Source: Lentisphaeraceae bacterium (GTDB taxonomy: Bacteria; Verrucomicrobiota; Kiritimatiellia; RFP12; UBA1067). From it: DNA of 33,158 nt. The position numbers and the translations under genes were made by a program. The notes under the pieces are model-generated. The model saw only the letters and a program-made list of their open reading frames with translations, had not been told where the DNA came from and searched no databases. The stretch spans positions 1-33,158 of the forward strand of contig SFPL01000031.1 in the NCBI GenBank assembly GCA_004551905.1, written 5' to 3'. Shown in pieces: positions 8,158 through 15,627 of this stretch. Positions within the stretch are counted from its first letter, which is position 1. Each line of letters begins with the position of its first letter.

Positions 8158-10743
8158 TCAGGCGGCGCGCCTGCGCCGGAGCCAGCCGCGGCAGAGACCG
8201 AAGAGAATCACGACAAGCGGCATCAGGCCGATGTTGACCGTCTTGAGGAAGAGCCCGAGCGAGTCGATGCCACTCGTAAGCTCCTTGCGTACGTTCTTGA
8301 GCTCACGGCGGGTGTCGGCCTGCTTCTTGCGGAAGCGCACGATCTCGTCCTGCTGCTCCTTCGAGAGGATCATCCGCTCGCTGCCGCTCTTCTGCTTCTG
8401 CAGAGCCTGGAGCCGCTGCTGGGTGGCCTCGAGCTCGGCCTGCAGATCGGCCTCCTTCTGCTGCCACTTGCGCATCGCCTCCGCCTCCAGCTCGTTGACC
8501 TTGGTGAACGGACGGTCCGAGGCGCCGCGGCTCCTGACGCCGATCAGGTCCTCGTTGCCGGCGAACTGCTCGATCACGTTCGCGAAGAGCGTGAGGTTCT
8601 CGTTGATGAGCTGCGGGATCTGGCCGAACGGCGTCTTGATGAGCCGCACGCAGAAGTCGTCGGCGAGGAAGTCGGTGTCGGCGACGAGCATCACCGCGCC
8701 CTTGCCCTCAGCGAGCGCCTTCGAGACGTCGTTAGTCCCGTCCGGCCCCTTCGGGAACGCCGTCTTGAACGTGCCGGCGAGCCGCGCGGCGACGACGCGC
8801 CCCTTGCCGTTCGGCACCATGTCCTTCACTCCGCCGCCAAACTGGAGAGACATCTTGTCGACTGTGCAGGAATTCTTCTCGGAGGTGGTCATGACCGGAG
8901 TGAAGACGAGATCCATCTCCTTCTGCGCGAACTCGAACGCGCCCGCGAACGGCAGCATCACCTGGCTGAGGCGCGAGACGAGGAGGTCGCCCATGTCCAT
9001 GTTCGCCTTGCCGAGCGAGAGGAACGCCGGGTTATCCTCGACGCCGCCCTGCCCGTTGCCGAGGCGCGTCGACGCCTCGAGGTCGCAGACCACCTTGCCG
9101 GTGTCGAACTTGACTCCCCATGCGTCGAAGAGCTTGCCGAGCGTGGAGGGACCGTCGCCGCCCATCTGCATCATCATCGGGTTGGACTGGTTCTGGCGCG
9201 AGGCGATCATATCCTTGATCGAGAACGGGTCGACGCAGGCGACGAGCCGGCCGCCGCGGAGGACGAACTGGTCGATCGCGTAGAGCGTGGCGTCCGAGAG
9301 GTCCTTCGCGTGCAGGAGGACGAGCGTCTTCACCGCGGGGTCGATCTCCTTCGCGTCGACCGCCACCTCGCGCACGTCATAGTCCTTCGCTAGCTCGGCG
9401 AACGCGGCCCAGCCCTGCGACGGACGCTGGCCCATCTGCATCATCATCGGATTGGGCTTCGCGCCGATCACGCCGTCGAGCGAGGTCATCACCCCCACGA
9501 CCGGACGCTCCGGCCACGCCACGCGGGTGACGAGGCGGGTGAGGTCGTACTCAAGCGTCGACTCGGTCTTGGGAGAGACGACGCCAAGCGTCTCCTCGCG
9601 GTCGCCGCAGACCGCGACGACGCCGAAGTAGACCGGCGCGCCGAACGGGTTCGCCGTCTGCGGCTCCACGCCGTAGCGCTGCGCCCACTCCTCGGCGTCG
9701 GAGTCCGGCTTCGGGTCGTAGGCCTCGAGCGCCACACGCCCGCCCGACGCGCGCACGTACTCCTTGAGAAGGTTCTCGACCTGCTGGGCGTAGGTCTTGA
9801 GCGCCATCGGCATGTCCGGAGCCGAGGCGCTGAAGTAGAGCTTGAGGGTGACGTCCTGGTCGAGCTTGCCGAGCACAGCGCGCGAGCCGGAGGAGAGCGT
9901 GTAGAGCCTCTCTGCGGTGAGGTCGACGCGAAGCGGCAGCTTGGCGACCACTATGTCAGCCGCGGCGGCGACAACCGCGATGAGGACGAGCCCGACGACG
10001 CCCTTGGAAGCGCCGCGCCGGCCGTCTGTCACCGTCTTCGCCGCCGCCAGCATGAAGACGATCACGCCGACGTAGTAGCCGACGTCCGCAAGGTCCACCA
10101 CGCCGCGCCGAAGTGCCTCGAAGTGGGAGAGGAGCGAGCACGCCGCCACCGAGTCGGTGATCCAGGCGGGGACGCCCCAGCCCGCGACCGCGCCGATCAC
10201 CGGGTCGAACCCGACGATCAGCAGCATGAAGATCATCGCCAGCGAGATGACGAAGCCGATCACGCTCGACTTCGAAATCGATGAGGCGAAGACGCCCGTC
10301 GCGCACGCGGCGCCGGCGAGCAGCAGCGAGCCGAGGTAGCCGCAGGCGACCGCGCCCCAGTCGGGCGAGCCGAGGTAGCCGGCCGTGAGCGCCACCGGGA
10401 AGGTGAGGCCAAGAGCGATCGCGATGAACGCCCAGGCGGCGAGGAACTTGCCCACCAGCACCTGGACGAGCGTCACCGGCAGCGTCAGCAGGAGCTCCGA
10501 GGTGCCGTTGCGCCGCTCGTCCGCCCACAGGCCCATCGTCGCCGCCGGCACCAGCAGCAGGTACACCCACGGATGCCAGAAGAAGAACGGGGCGAGGTCG
10601 GCCTGGCGGCGCTCGTAGAACATCGCCACGGCGAAGGTCATGAACCCGATGAGCGCGAGGAACGCCACCAGGAACACATACGCGACCGGCGAGTCGAAAT
10701 ACGCCTTGAACTCGCGTTTAAAGACGGCAATCGCGTTTTTCAT
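8158..10743 (-). CDS. GldF-GldG fusion: ABC-2 permease joined to auxiliary periplasmic protein
   Basis: One 861-residue chain joins two usual partners. Residues 1-240 are an ABC-2 type permease with six membrane helices (start AVFKREFKAYFDSPVAYVFL; conserved DERRNGTSELLLTLPV loop). A seventh helix (about 248-266) leads into a GldG/ABC_transp_aux domain (about 270-700) that begins with LTAERLYTLSSGSRAVLGKL, the GldG hallmark. A coiled coil (about 755-825) and a final membrane helix (about 833-852) close it. Two methionine-rich NPMMMQMG segments occur at about 431 and 520. Fused Gldg proteins occur in planctomycetes and verrucomicrobia. The start overlaps the ATPase stop as TAATG. In Bacteroidota GldAFG is linked to gliding; here no other gld gene is seen, so an export or envelope role is more likely. 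Confidence 0.88.
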   Translation of the reverse strand: MKNAIAVFKREFKAYFDSPVAYVFLVAFLALIGFMTFAVAMFYERRQADLAPFFFWHPWVYLLLVPAATMGLWADERRNGTSELLLTLPVTLVQVLVGKFLAAWAFIAIALGLTFPVALTAGYLGSPDWGAVACGYLGSLLLAGAACATGVFASSISKSSVIGFVISLAMIFMLLIVGFDPVIGAVAGWGVPAWITDSVAACSLLSHFEALRRGVVDLADVGYYVGVIVFMLAAAKTVTDGRRGASKGVVGLVLIAVVAAAADIVVAKLPLRVDLTAERLYTLSSGSRAVLGKLDQDVTLKLYFSASAPDMPMALKTYAQQVENLLKEYVRASGGRVALEAYDPKPDSDAEEWAQRYGVEPQTANPFGAPVYFGVVAVCGDREETLGVVSPKTESTLEYDLTRLVTRVAWPERPVVGVMTSLDGVIGAKPNPMMMQMGQRPSQGWAAFAELAKDYDVREVAVDAKEIDPAVKTLVLLHAKDLSDATLYAIDQFVLRGGRLVACVDPFSIKDMIASRQNQSNPMMMQMGGDGPSTLGKLFDAWGVKFDTGKVVCDLEASTRLGNGQGGVEDNPAFLSLGKANMDMGDLLVSRLSQVMLPFAGAFEFAQKEMDLVFTPVMTTSEKNSCTVDKMSLQFGGGVKDMVPNGKGRVVAARLAGTFKTAFPKGPDGTNDVSKALAEGKGAVMLVADTDFLADDFCVRLIKTPFGQIPQLINENLTLFANVIEQFAGNEDLIGVRSRGASDRPFTKVNELEAEAMRKWQQKEADLQAELEATQQRLQALQKQKSGSERMILSKEQQDEIVRFRKKQADTRRELKNVRKELTSGIDSLGLFLKTVNIGLMPLVVILFGLCRGWLRRRRAA

Positions 10744-11474
10744 TACTTCGCCTCCTTCATCGTGAGGCTGCGGAACGCCTCGTCAAGCCGACCGTTGCCG
10801 GACGGATCCTGCGCCTTGAGCCCGTCGGGCGAGCCCTCGAACTTCACCTCGCCGTCGGAGATCACTACCACCTTCGAGCAGACCGCGTCGACCTCCTCGA
10901 GGATGTGGGTGGAGATGATGATCGCCTTGCCCTGCGCTGCCATCTCCTTGATCATCTCGCGGACGGTGAACTTCTGGTTTGGATCGAGGCCGTCGGTCGG
11001 CTCGTCCATGATCAGCACCTTCGGGTCGTGGATGATCGCCGCCGCGAACGCGGTGCGCTGGCGGTAGCCCTTCGACAGCGTCTCAATCGTCTGGTTGGCC
11101 TTGCCCTCGAGCTTCGCCTTGGCGATCGCCGCCTCCACCGCCTTCGCGACGTCGGGGCAGCGGTCGCGGCGGACCGACGCGACGAATGCCAGATAGTCCC
11201 TGACCGTCATCGCCTTGTAGCTCGGCGCGGACTCCGGCAGGTACCCGAGGTCGGCCTTGGCCGCGATCGGGTCGGCGGCGATGTCGTGGCCGTTGACGAC
11301 GGCCGTGCCGGCGCTCGGCGGCAGAAAGCCAGTGATCATCCGCATGGTGGTGGACTTGCCGGCGCCGTTCGGGCCCAGGAAGCCCAACACTTCGCCCTCG
11401 TTGACGACAAAGGAGACTCCCTTCACCGCCTCGAAGTCGCCGAAGCGCTTCTTCAGGTTCTTGACTTCAAGCAT
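10743..11474 (-). CDS. ABC transporter ATP-binding protein (GldA/CcmA-like)
   Basis: A 243-residue ABC ATPase. Walker A is GPNGAGKST (residues 34-42), the Q-loop region GYLPESAPSYKAMTV follows, the signature is an atypical LSKGYRQR in place of LSGGQ, Walker B and catalytic glutamate are VLIMDEPTDGLDP, and the switch histidine is in ISTHILEEV. The LPE...Y and LSKGYRQR variants are those of the GldA group. It powers the permease fused in the next gene, whose ATG overlaps its stop. SD AAGGA lies upstream of the ATG. One or two promoters of the common type lie just upstream (11506-11535 and perhaps 11566-11571). Confidence 0.93.
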   Translation of the reverse strand: MLEVKNLKKRFGDFEAVKGVSFVVNEGEVLGFLGPNGAGKSTTMRMITGFLPPSAGTAVVNGHDIAADPIAAKADLGYLPESAPSYKAMTVRDYLAFVASVRRDRCPDVAKAVEAAIAKAKLEGKANQTIETLSKGYRQRTAFAAAIIHDPKVLIMDEPTDGLDPNQKFTVREMIKEMAAQGKAIIISTHILEEVDAVCSKVVVISDGEVKFEGSPDGLKAQDPSGNGRLDEAFRSLTMKEAK

Positions 11475-11505
11475 TTGTCCTTGACTCCTTTTCTTGAGTT
11501 TGCGT

Positions 11506-11535
11506 ATTATACCAAAAATCAGCCTCTCGCTGCAC
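11506..11535 (-). promoter_or_regulatory. gldA-like operon promoter
   Basis: Extended -10 TGGTATAAT (hexamer 11506-11511) followed by ACGCAAA on the minus strand; the -35 position 18 bases upstream (11530-11535, GTGCAG) is poor. It lies 31 bases before the ATPase start. Confidence 0.7.
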
Positions 11536-11565
11536 CCTGCCCACCTGGACCGGGCTTTGGCGCGT

Positions 11566-11571
11566 ATATTA
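11566..11571 (-). promoter_or_regulatory. Possible second upstream promoter of the gldA-like operon
   Basis: A degenerate copy of the window's promoter box: TTTTGC-TAATAT-ACGCGCC on the minus strand. It matches the tRNA-Glu promoter box outside the hexamer centre. It sits directly after the stop of the preceding gene, about 55 bases upstream of the main promoter. Confidence 0.35.
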
Positions 11572-11582
11572 GCAAAACAGTG

Positions 11583-12248
11583 TTAACGTTTTGTTAACGA
11601 AACCGAATCCGCGCCGCCGCGAGGCACCGCCCGTAGCACGTCGGCGACGACCAGCGGATTGCGGAAGGTGAACGCCATCTCGCCGCCTTCGGCGGTCGGA
11701 AACGAGAATACGATGCCTCCCGGCGTGTCGGAGAACGACAAGTCGTCGGAAAGCGCAATGGCGCGGTCTAGCGCCTTGCCCAGGAAAACCACCCTGCGGT
11801 CGGTGAGGTAGAAGTGGACGCGCTGAATCTTGCGCCTGAAGTGGCGGAGCCGGGGGAAGGCCACGTCGCCCGGGCGGCCGGAGACGGACACCTCGTCGAA
11901 TCCCGCCCCCGCGCGGACGTACAGCGTGCCGCGCTCGTGGAAGTAGACTTTCTCGCCGTCACCGAGCCGGAGCCGCCCGCCGCCCTTCTCCAGCGGCCGC
12001 AGACCGCCGGAACCGAGCGCCGTTCGCCACTCGCCGTAGCGCGTCAGGTTCTGGCGGCGGCGGGCGGCGATGCGGAAACGCACCACCACCATCGGGATGA
12101 GCAGCCAGAAGAAGGCGAAGACCATGGCGATGAGCCCGAGCGCATGCATGAACCACGGCTTGTCGAGGTTGTCCAGGTCCTGGTAGATGAACCAGAACAT
12201 CCCGCCGAGGAACACGAAGGCGATCAGCTTTCTCAACGCGTATATCAT
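11583..12248 (-). CDS. Unknown protein with two N-terminal membrane helices
   Basis: I do not recognise this 221-residue protein. It has two membrane segments (about residues 6-22 and 34-56, with PMVVVRF at the end of the second), then an arginine-rich stretch (RFRIAARRRQNLTRYGEW) and a soluble domain of about 150 residues. This domain contains short beta-strand-like runs such as VHFYLTDRRVVFLGK, which resemble the PH-like or GRAM fold of membrane-associated bacterial proteins (a resemblance only). It is the last gene of the secG unit, 25 bases after the SDR gene, with a G-rich SD before ATG 12248. Its stop TAA lies in a CGTTAAC direct repeat (11582-11600). Confidence 0.7.
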   Translation of the reverse strand: MIYALRKLIAFVFLGGMFWFIYQDLDNLDKPWFMHALGLIAMVFAFFWLLIPMVVVRFRIAARRRQNLTRYGEWRTALGSGGLRPLEKGGGRLRLGDGEKVYFHERGTLYVRAGAGFDEVSVSGRPGDVAFPRLRHFRRKIQRVHFYLTDRRVVFLGKALDRAIALSDDLSFSDTPGGIVFSFPTAEGGEMAFTFRNPLVVADVLRAVPRGGADSVSLTKR

Positions 12249-12273
12249 CAGCCCCCCACGTCCAAAACGACAG

Positions 12274-13038
12274 TCAGCCGGCGAGATAGCCGCCGTCGAC
12301 CGGCAATGCGGCGCCGGTCACGAACGAGGCCGCGTCGCCCAACAGAAACGCAATCGCCGCCGCCACCTGGCGCGGCTCGCCAAAGCCCAGCGGGTGGCGC
12401 GCGGCAAGCGCCGCTGCGGCATCGTCGCCAGCCGCCGCCGCGAGCGCGGCCGAGAGCGGCGTCCTGATGTTCGAAGGCAGCACCGCGTTGACCCGCATCC
12501 CCTTCGGCGCCAGCTCCACCGCCAGCGAACGCACCGCCGCGTCGAGCGCGCCCTTGGAGCCCGCGTAGAGCGAGCCCCCGGCCCAACCGGCCTGCGACGA
12601 GACGGACGACACCGCCACCGCCGAAAAGCCATTCCCCGCGAGCTTCCCCTTCGCGAACTCGCCCATCATCAGCATGAACGCGAAGTAGTTGACCTTCATC
12701 GACTCCTCCAGCTGGCGCTCGGCGACCACCCCGGCCGGCATCGCGCGGCAGATCCCCGCCGCGTGGACGAAGCCGTCGAGCCTGCCGCCCGCCGCCGCCG
12801 CGGACGGAAGCGACTTCGCAAACGCCGCGTCGGCGAGGTCGCCCGCGACCACCGTGTGCGCATCCGGGTTCGCCATCGCCCGCCGCGCCTCCTCCAGCGC
12901 ATCGGCGCGCCGCGCCGACAAGACTACCGACGCCCCCAGCTCCGCCGCCAGCTCCGCCGCCGCGCGGCCAATGCCGGACGACGCCCCCGTCACCAGTATC
13001 CGCCTGCCTTCCAGGCACATTGGGTTCAGTTGCGGCAT
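12274..13038 (-). CDS. Short-chain dehydrogenase/reductase (FabG-like)
   Basis: A 254-residue classical SDR. The nucleotide-binding motif TGASSGIG is at residues 17-24, the NNAG-equivalent is HAAG (about 92-95), catalytic serine is in VSSVSS (about 144-148), and the YXXXK pair is Y158/K162 (YAGSK). The ending VTGAALPVDGGYLAG is the classical C-terminus. It would reduce a carbonyl or oxidise an alcohol with NAD(P)H, but the substrate cannot be read. The ATG at 13038 has a strong GGAGG seven bases upstream, favouring it over the later ATG at residue 7. The gene lies 13 bases after the PgpA fusion. A role as the fatty acid synthase FabG is unlikely because no fab genes surround it. Confidence 0.88.
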   Translation of the reverse strand: MPQLNPMCLEGRRILVTGASSGIGRAAAELAAELGASVVLSARRADALEEARRAMANPDAHTVVAGDLADAAFAKSLPSAAAAGGRLDGFVHAAGICRAMPAGVVAERQLEESMKVNYFAFMLMMGEFAKGKLAGNGFSAVAVSSVSSQAGWAGGSLYAGSKGALDAAVRSLAVELAPKGMRVNAVLPSNIRTPLSAALAAAAGDDAAAALAARHPLGFGEPRQVAAAIAFLLGDAASFVTGAALPVDGGYLAG

Positions 13039-13051
13039 TCCAATTCCTCCC

Positions 13052-14518
13052 CTATCTGCCGCGATCCCCGCGTCCGCACTTCGCGGACCTCGGGCGACGG
13101 CACATCAGCTCGTCGATGATTCTGCCGACCTCGGCCTTCGGCAGCTTTTCCACAATCCTCGCATCGCGAGAGGAAGGATCCGCCTTCCAGACATTGCGGC
13201 CTCCAACAGGCGCCATCCGGTAGGTGCCGCGCTCAAGGCCAAAGACGTCGCCAGCGCCACGCACCGCGTAGAGAACCGCCGTCTCGTCCCAGCTTGGATG
13301 CCCTTCCTTGCGGTCATAGGTCGTCTCGCCGCATTCGCTCCGCGCCGGCAGGCAGGCGGAAAAAAGCTCCTTCACCGGCCCCGTCGCGTTGTCGTCCTCG
13401 GCGATGCGCCGCCCGGTGAAGATCCACCTGCCATAGTCGAAGTCGCTGAAGACGATCGGCGTGGGCCACTTCTCGAAGGCGATGCGCGATGACTCCGCGT
13501 CCATCGACGAGTTGTACTCCTCGCCGTCCGGATACCTGCACGCCATCGCCACCCAGAGCTTCACCTTCTTCGCCACCAGCTCCGGATACGCCTCGACGAG
13601 CCGCCGCAGGTTGCTGATGAAGCCTACCGTGCAGATGGTCACCGAGCCGTCCGGATGCGCCGAAAGGACCTGGCGGTAGACCTCCAGCGCGTCCGGCGCC
13701 TGGGACGAGTCGGGATGCTTCACGAACCGCGCGTACTTCGCGGCGAGCCAGCTGAACTTCCCGTGGTCGTTGCCGTCGCCGGTCGTCGGCCTGCCGCCGA
13801 CGCCGATGCCGCGGACGCAGCCGACGGGGATGTCCGGCCGTCCGTACCAGGCGTTCACCACCTCGCAGACGGCGACGGACGAATTGCCGCGCGTCGAGCT
13901 CACGGTGGCGAGGATCTCGCACTCGCCGGCGTCCGCAAGTGCGTGCAGGACGGCGATCGCGCCGATGTCGTCGTAGTCGGTGAGCATGTCGGTGTCGAAG
14001 ATCACCTTGACCGGCTCGCGTCCGGACCCGTCCGACCGGGACGCACAGCAGAACGGATTGAGGAGAAAGACGACAACCAGCCAGTTCAGGCCGAGCGAGT
14101 AGAGATTGGCGAAGAAGTCGTCGATCACGATGCCGAGACCACCGTGGATCGACTGCAGGACGCGGCACGGCCATGGCTTTACGATGTCGACGAAGCGCAC
14201 GATCACGAAGAAGACCGCCATCGACCACCACGGCAGGTCCGCGAGCGGAATGCCGATGAGCGCAATCGGGAAGAGCATCCACTCGTCGGCGGAGATCCGA
14301 CCGTCGTCCTTGATCCCCAGCGTGCGCTCCGCCGAGCCGCAGATTGGAACCGCGGCCAGCGCAAGCAGTGCTGCGGCCACGATCTGGGCCCAGACCGGCA
14401 GCTGCGTGGTCAGGTAAGCAAGCACAACGCCCGGAAACGATCCGATCGTTCCGTGCGCAACAGGCGCGACGAGACCCAAGCCGAACCCCGTCGCGACGAA
14501 AAACGCAAGCTTCTTCAC
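13052..14518 (-). CDS. pgpA: Phosphatidylglycerophosphatase A fused to a nucleoside hydrolase
   Basis: One 488-codon frame without a break. Residues 1-155 are PgpA, the inner-membrane phosphatase that makes phosphatidylglycerol: its acidic motif DDGRISADEW (71-80), VKPWPCRVLQ (113-122) and GGLGIVIDDFFANLY (126-140) are all present, ending in a last membrane helix (about 142-156). Residues 168-488 are an inosine-uridine nucleoside hydrolase-like domain with the metal-binding aspartates DTDMLTDYDD (175-184) and N-ribohydrolase-type VTICTVGFISNL. There is no start codon between the halves in a plausible position: the only ATG is inside the DTDM motif. So the hydrolase can only be made as a fusion. 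The segment FLLNPFCCAS (151-160) resembles the end of a signal peptide or lipobox. The start is GTG, overlapping the secG stop as GTGA. Confidence 0.85.
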   Translation of the reverse strand: MKKLAFFVATGFGLGLVAPVAHGTIGSFPGVVLAYLTTQLPVWAQIVAAALLALAAVPICGSAERTLGIKDDGRISADEWMLFPIALIGIPLADLPWWSMAVFFVIVRFVDIVKPWPCRVLQSIHGGLGIVIDDFFANLYSLGLNWLVVVFLLNPFCCASRSDGSGREPVKVIFDTDMLTDYDDIGAIAVLHALADAGECEILATVSSTRGNSSVAVCEVVNAWYGRPDIPVGCVRGIGVGGRPTTGDGNDHGKFSWLAAKYARFVKHPDSSQAPDALEVYRQVLSAHPDGSVTICTVGFISNLRRLVEAYPELVAKKVKLWVAMACRYPDGEEYNSSMDAESSRIAFEKWPTPIVFSDFDYGRWIFTGRRIAEDDNATGPVKELFSACLPARSECGETTYDRKEGHPSWDETAVLYAVRGAGDVFGLERGTYRMAPVGGRNVWKADPSSRDARIVEKLPKAEVGRIIDELMCRRPRSAKCGRGDRGR

Positions 14519-14925
14519 TTCGCCGACGCCGGAGCCTCCGGCGCAGGGGCGGGCGCTGAATCCGGAGCGGGCGTGGGCGCGGGAGCTGCCGGAGCGGGGG
14601 CCGCAGGCAGCTCAGGAGCGCCAAGCGGCAACTCGGGAGCCGTTTGCGCCGCAGGGGCGGCTTCGCGAGCCATGATCGAGCGCGAATGCACCGTCGAGGT
14701 GAGCCGCGCCAGCACCAGCGTGTTGGCGAGGAAGATCGCGCCGAGGATGGCCGTCGCCTTGATGAGCACGTTGCCGGCGTCGGCGCCGAGCGAAGCCTCG
14801 AGCATGCCGCCGCCAATGGCGCCGCCAAGCCCGCCTTCCTTGGGCTTCTGGAGCAGGATCACCAGCGCCAGCAGCAGGCAGGACAGCACCTCGATTACAT
14901 AGAGAAAGCCGATGAAGATAGTCAT
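14515..14925 (-). CDS. secG: Protein translocase subunit SecG
   Basis: A 136-residue protein with the SecG pattern: first membrane helix (about 4-24, IGFLYVIEVLSCLLLALVILL), the conserved cytosolic loop QKPKEGGLGGAIGGGM (26-41), and second helix (about 55-77). The core normally ends near residue 80; here it carries an extra 50-residue tail, almost only alanine, proline and glutamate. SecG assists SecYEG-mediated export. An SD-like GGGA precedes the ATG. It heads its unit from promoter 14956-14985 and is followed by the pgpA fusion with a GTGA overlap. Confidence 0.93.
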   Translation of the reverse strand: MTIFIGFLYVIEVLSCLLLALVILLQKPKEGGLGGAIGGGMLEASLGADAGNVLIKATAILGAIFLANTLVLARLTSTVHSRSIMAREAAPAAQTAPELPLGAPELPAAPAPAAPAPTPAPDSAPAPAPEAPASAK

Positions 14926-14955
14926 TTTCCCTTTTTACCTTTCGTCGTTTTGCGG

Positions 14956-14985
14956 ATTATACCAAATTCAGCCCTGCGGTTTCAA
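14956..14985 (-). promoter_or_regulatory. secG promoter
   Basis: Minus-strand -35 TTGAAA (14980-14985), 18-base spacer, extended -10 TGGTATAAT (hexamer 14956-14961), then CCGCAAA. The -35 overlaps a small inverted repeat (GCGGTT/AACCGC, 14976-14989) that follows the stop of the preceding gene. Confidence 0.75.
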
Positions 14986-14994
14986 CCGCCGGTG

Positions 14995-15627
14995 TCACTC
15001 CTTCGGCTCCTTGGCGAGCCGCTTGATCGCGTTCTCGGCGGCCTCCACCCTGTTCTTGGCGACATCGTCGCCCTCGCATTCCTTCTTGAGCGCCTCGATG
15101 CGCTCGAGTGCCTTCGCCGAGTCACCGGACTCCGCGACGCACCGCGCCGCGCCCAACTTCGCCGTGAGCGCCAGATAGCTCTTGGGGTTGGCTTCCACGA
15201 AGCCGTCGAAGGCCTCGAGCGCCTCGGGGAACTTCTTCAGCGCCTCAAGGCACATCGCCTTGCCGACCACCGGGATGTCGGCGAACTCCGGCGGCACCTT
15301 GCCGGACATCTCCTCGTAGCGGGCGAGCGCCTCTTCGTAGCGGCCGTCGTCGTAGTAGCCCTTCGCGAGCTTGATCTCGAGCGCCGGCTCGGCGGCGGAG
15401 CCGGAGAACCTGGTGACCGCCTCCTCGAGGTCGGCCGGGGCAGTGGCCTCGGCAATCGCGGCAGAGGCCGCGGCGCGCTCGGAGGCGCGGTGGTGCTTCC
15501 AGCCATACCAGCCGACCACCGCGGCGACGGCCACGAGAACGCAGATCACCGTCCGCTTACCGTCCTTCTCCCACCATTCGATGACGGGAATGAGTTCGGG
15601 GTTCTTCTTGAGGTCTATCAGGTTCAT
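14995..15627 (-). CDS. Membrane-anchored TPR protein, YfgM-like
   Basis: A 210-residue protein: short cytosolic N-terminus, one membrane helix (about 27-44, TVICVLVAVAAVVGWYGW), then a soluble TPR domain (about 75-205, units such as YYDDGRYEEALARYEEMSG and CLEALKKFPEALEAFDGFV). This is the architecture of E. coli YfgM, a SecYEG-associated periplasmic TPR protein, and the gene lies next to secG, which supports that analogy; the orthology is inference. I chose ATG 15627: it overlaps the pcnB stop as ATGA and has AAAGGAA upstream. A longer start at 15663 lies in the pcnB 3' end and is unlikely. Confidence 0.75.
   Translation of the reverse strand: MNLIDLKKNPELIPVIEWWEKDGKRTVICVLVAVAAVVGWYGWKHHRASERAAASAAIAEATAPADLEEAVTRFSGSAAEPALEIKLAKGYYDDGRYEEALARYEEMSGKVPPEFADIPVVGKAMCLEALKKFPEALEAFDGFVEANPKSYLALTAKLGAARCVAESGDSAKALERIEALKKECEGDDVAKNRVEAAENAIKRLAKEPKE

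Noticed and set aside
8158..10743. Assembly frameshift joining GldF and GldG
   Set aside because: Fused forms of these two proteins are known in related phyla and the junction keeps a normal membrane helix.
14976..14989. Intrinsic terminator after the YfgM-like gene
   Set aside because: The small hairpin lacks a following T-run on the minus strand and overlaps the secG -35. I found no convincing intrinsic terminator anywhere in the window.
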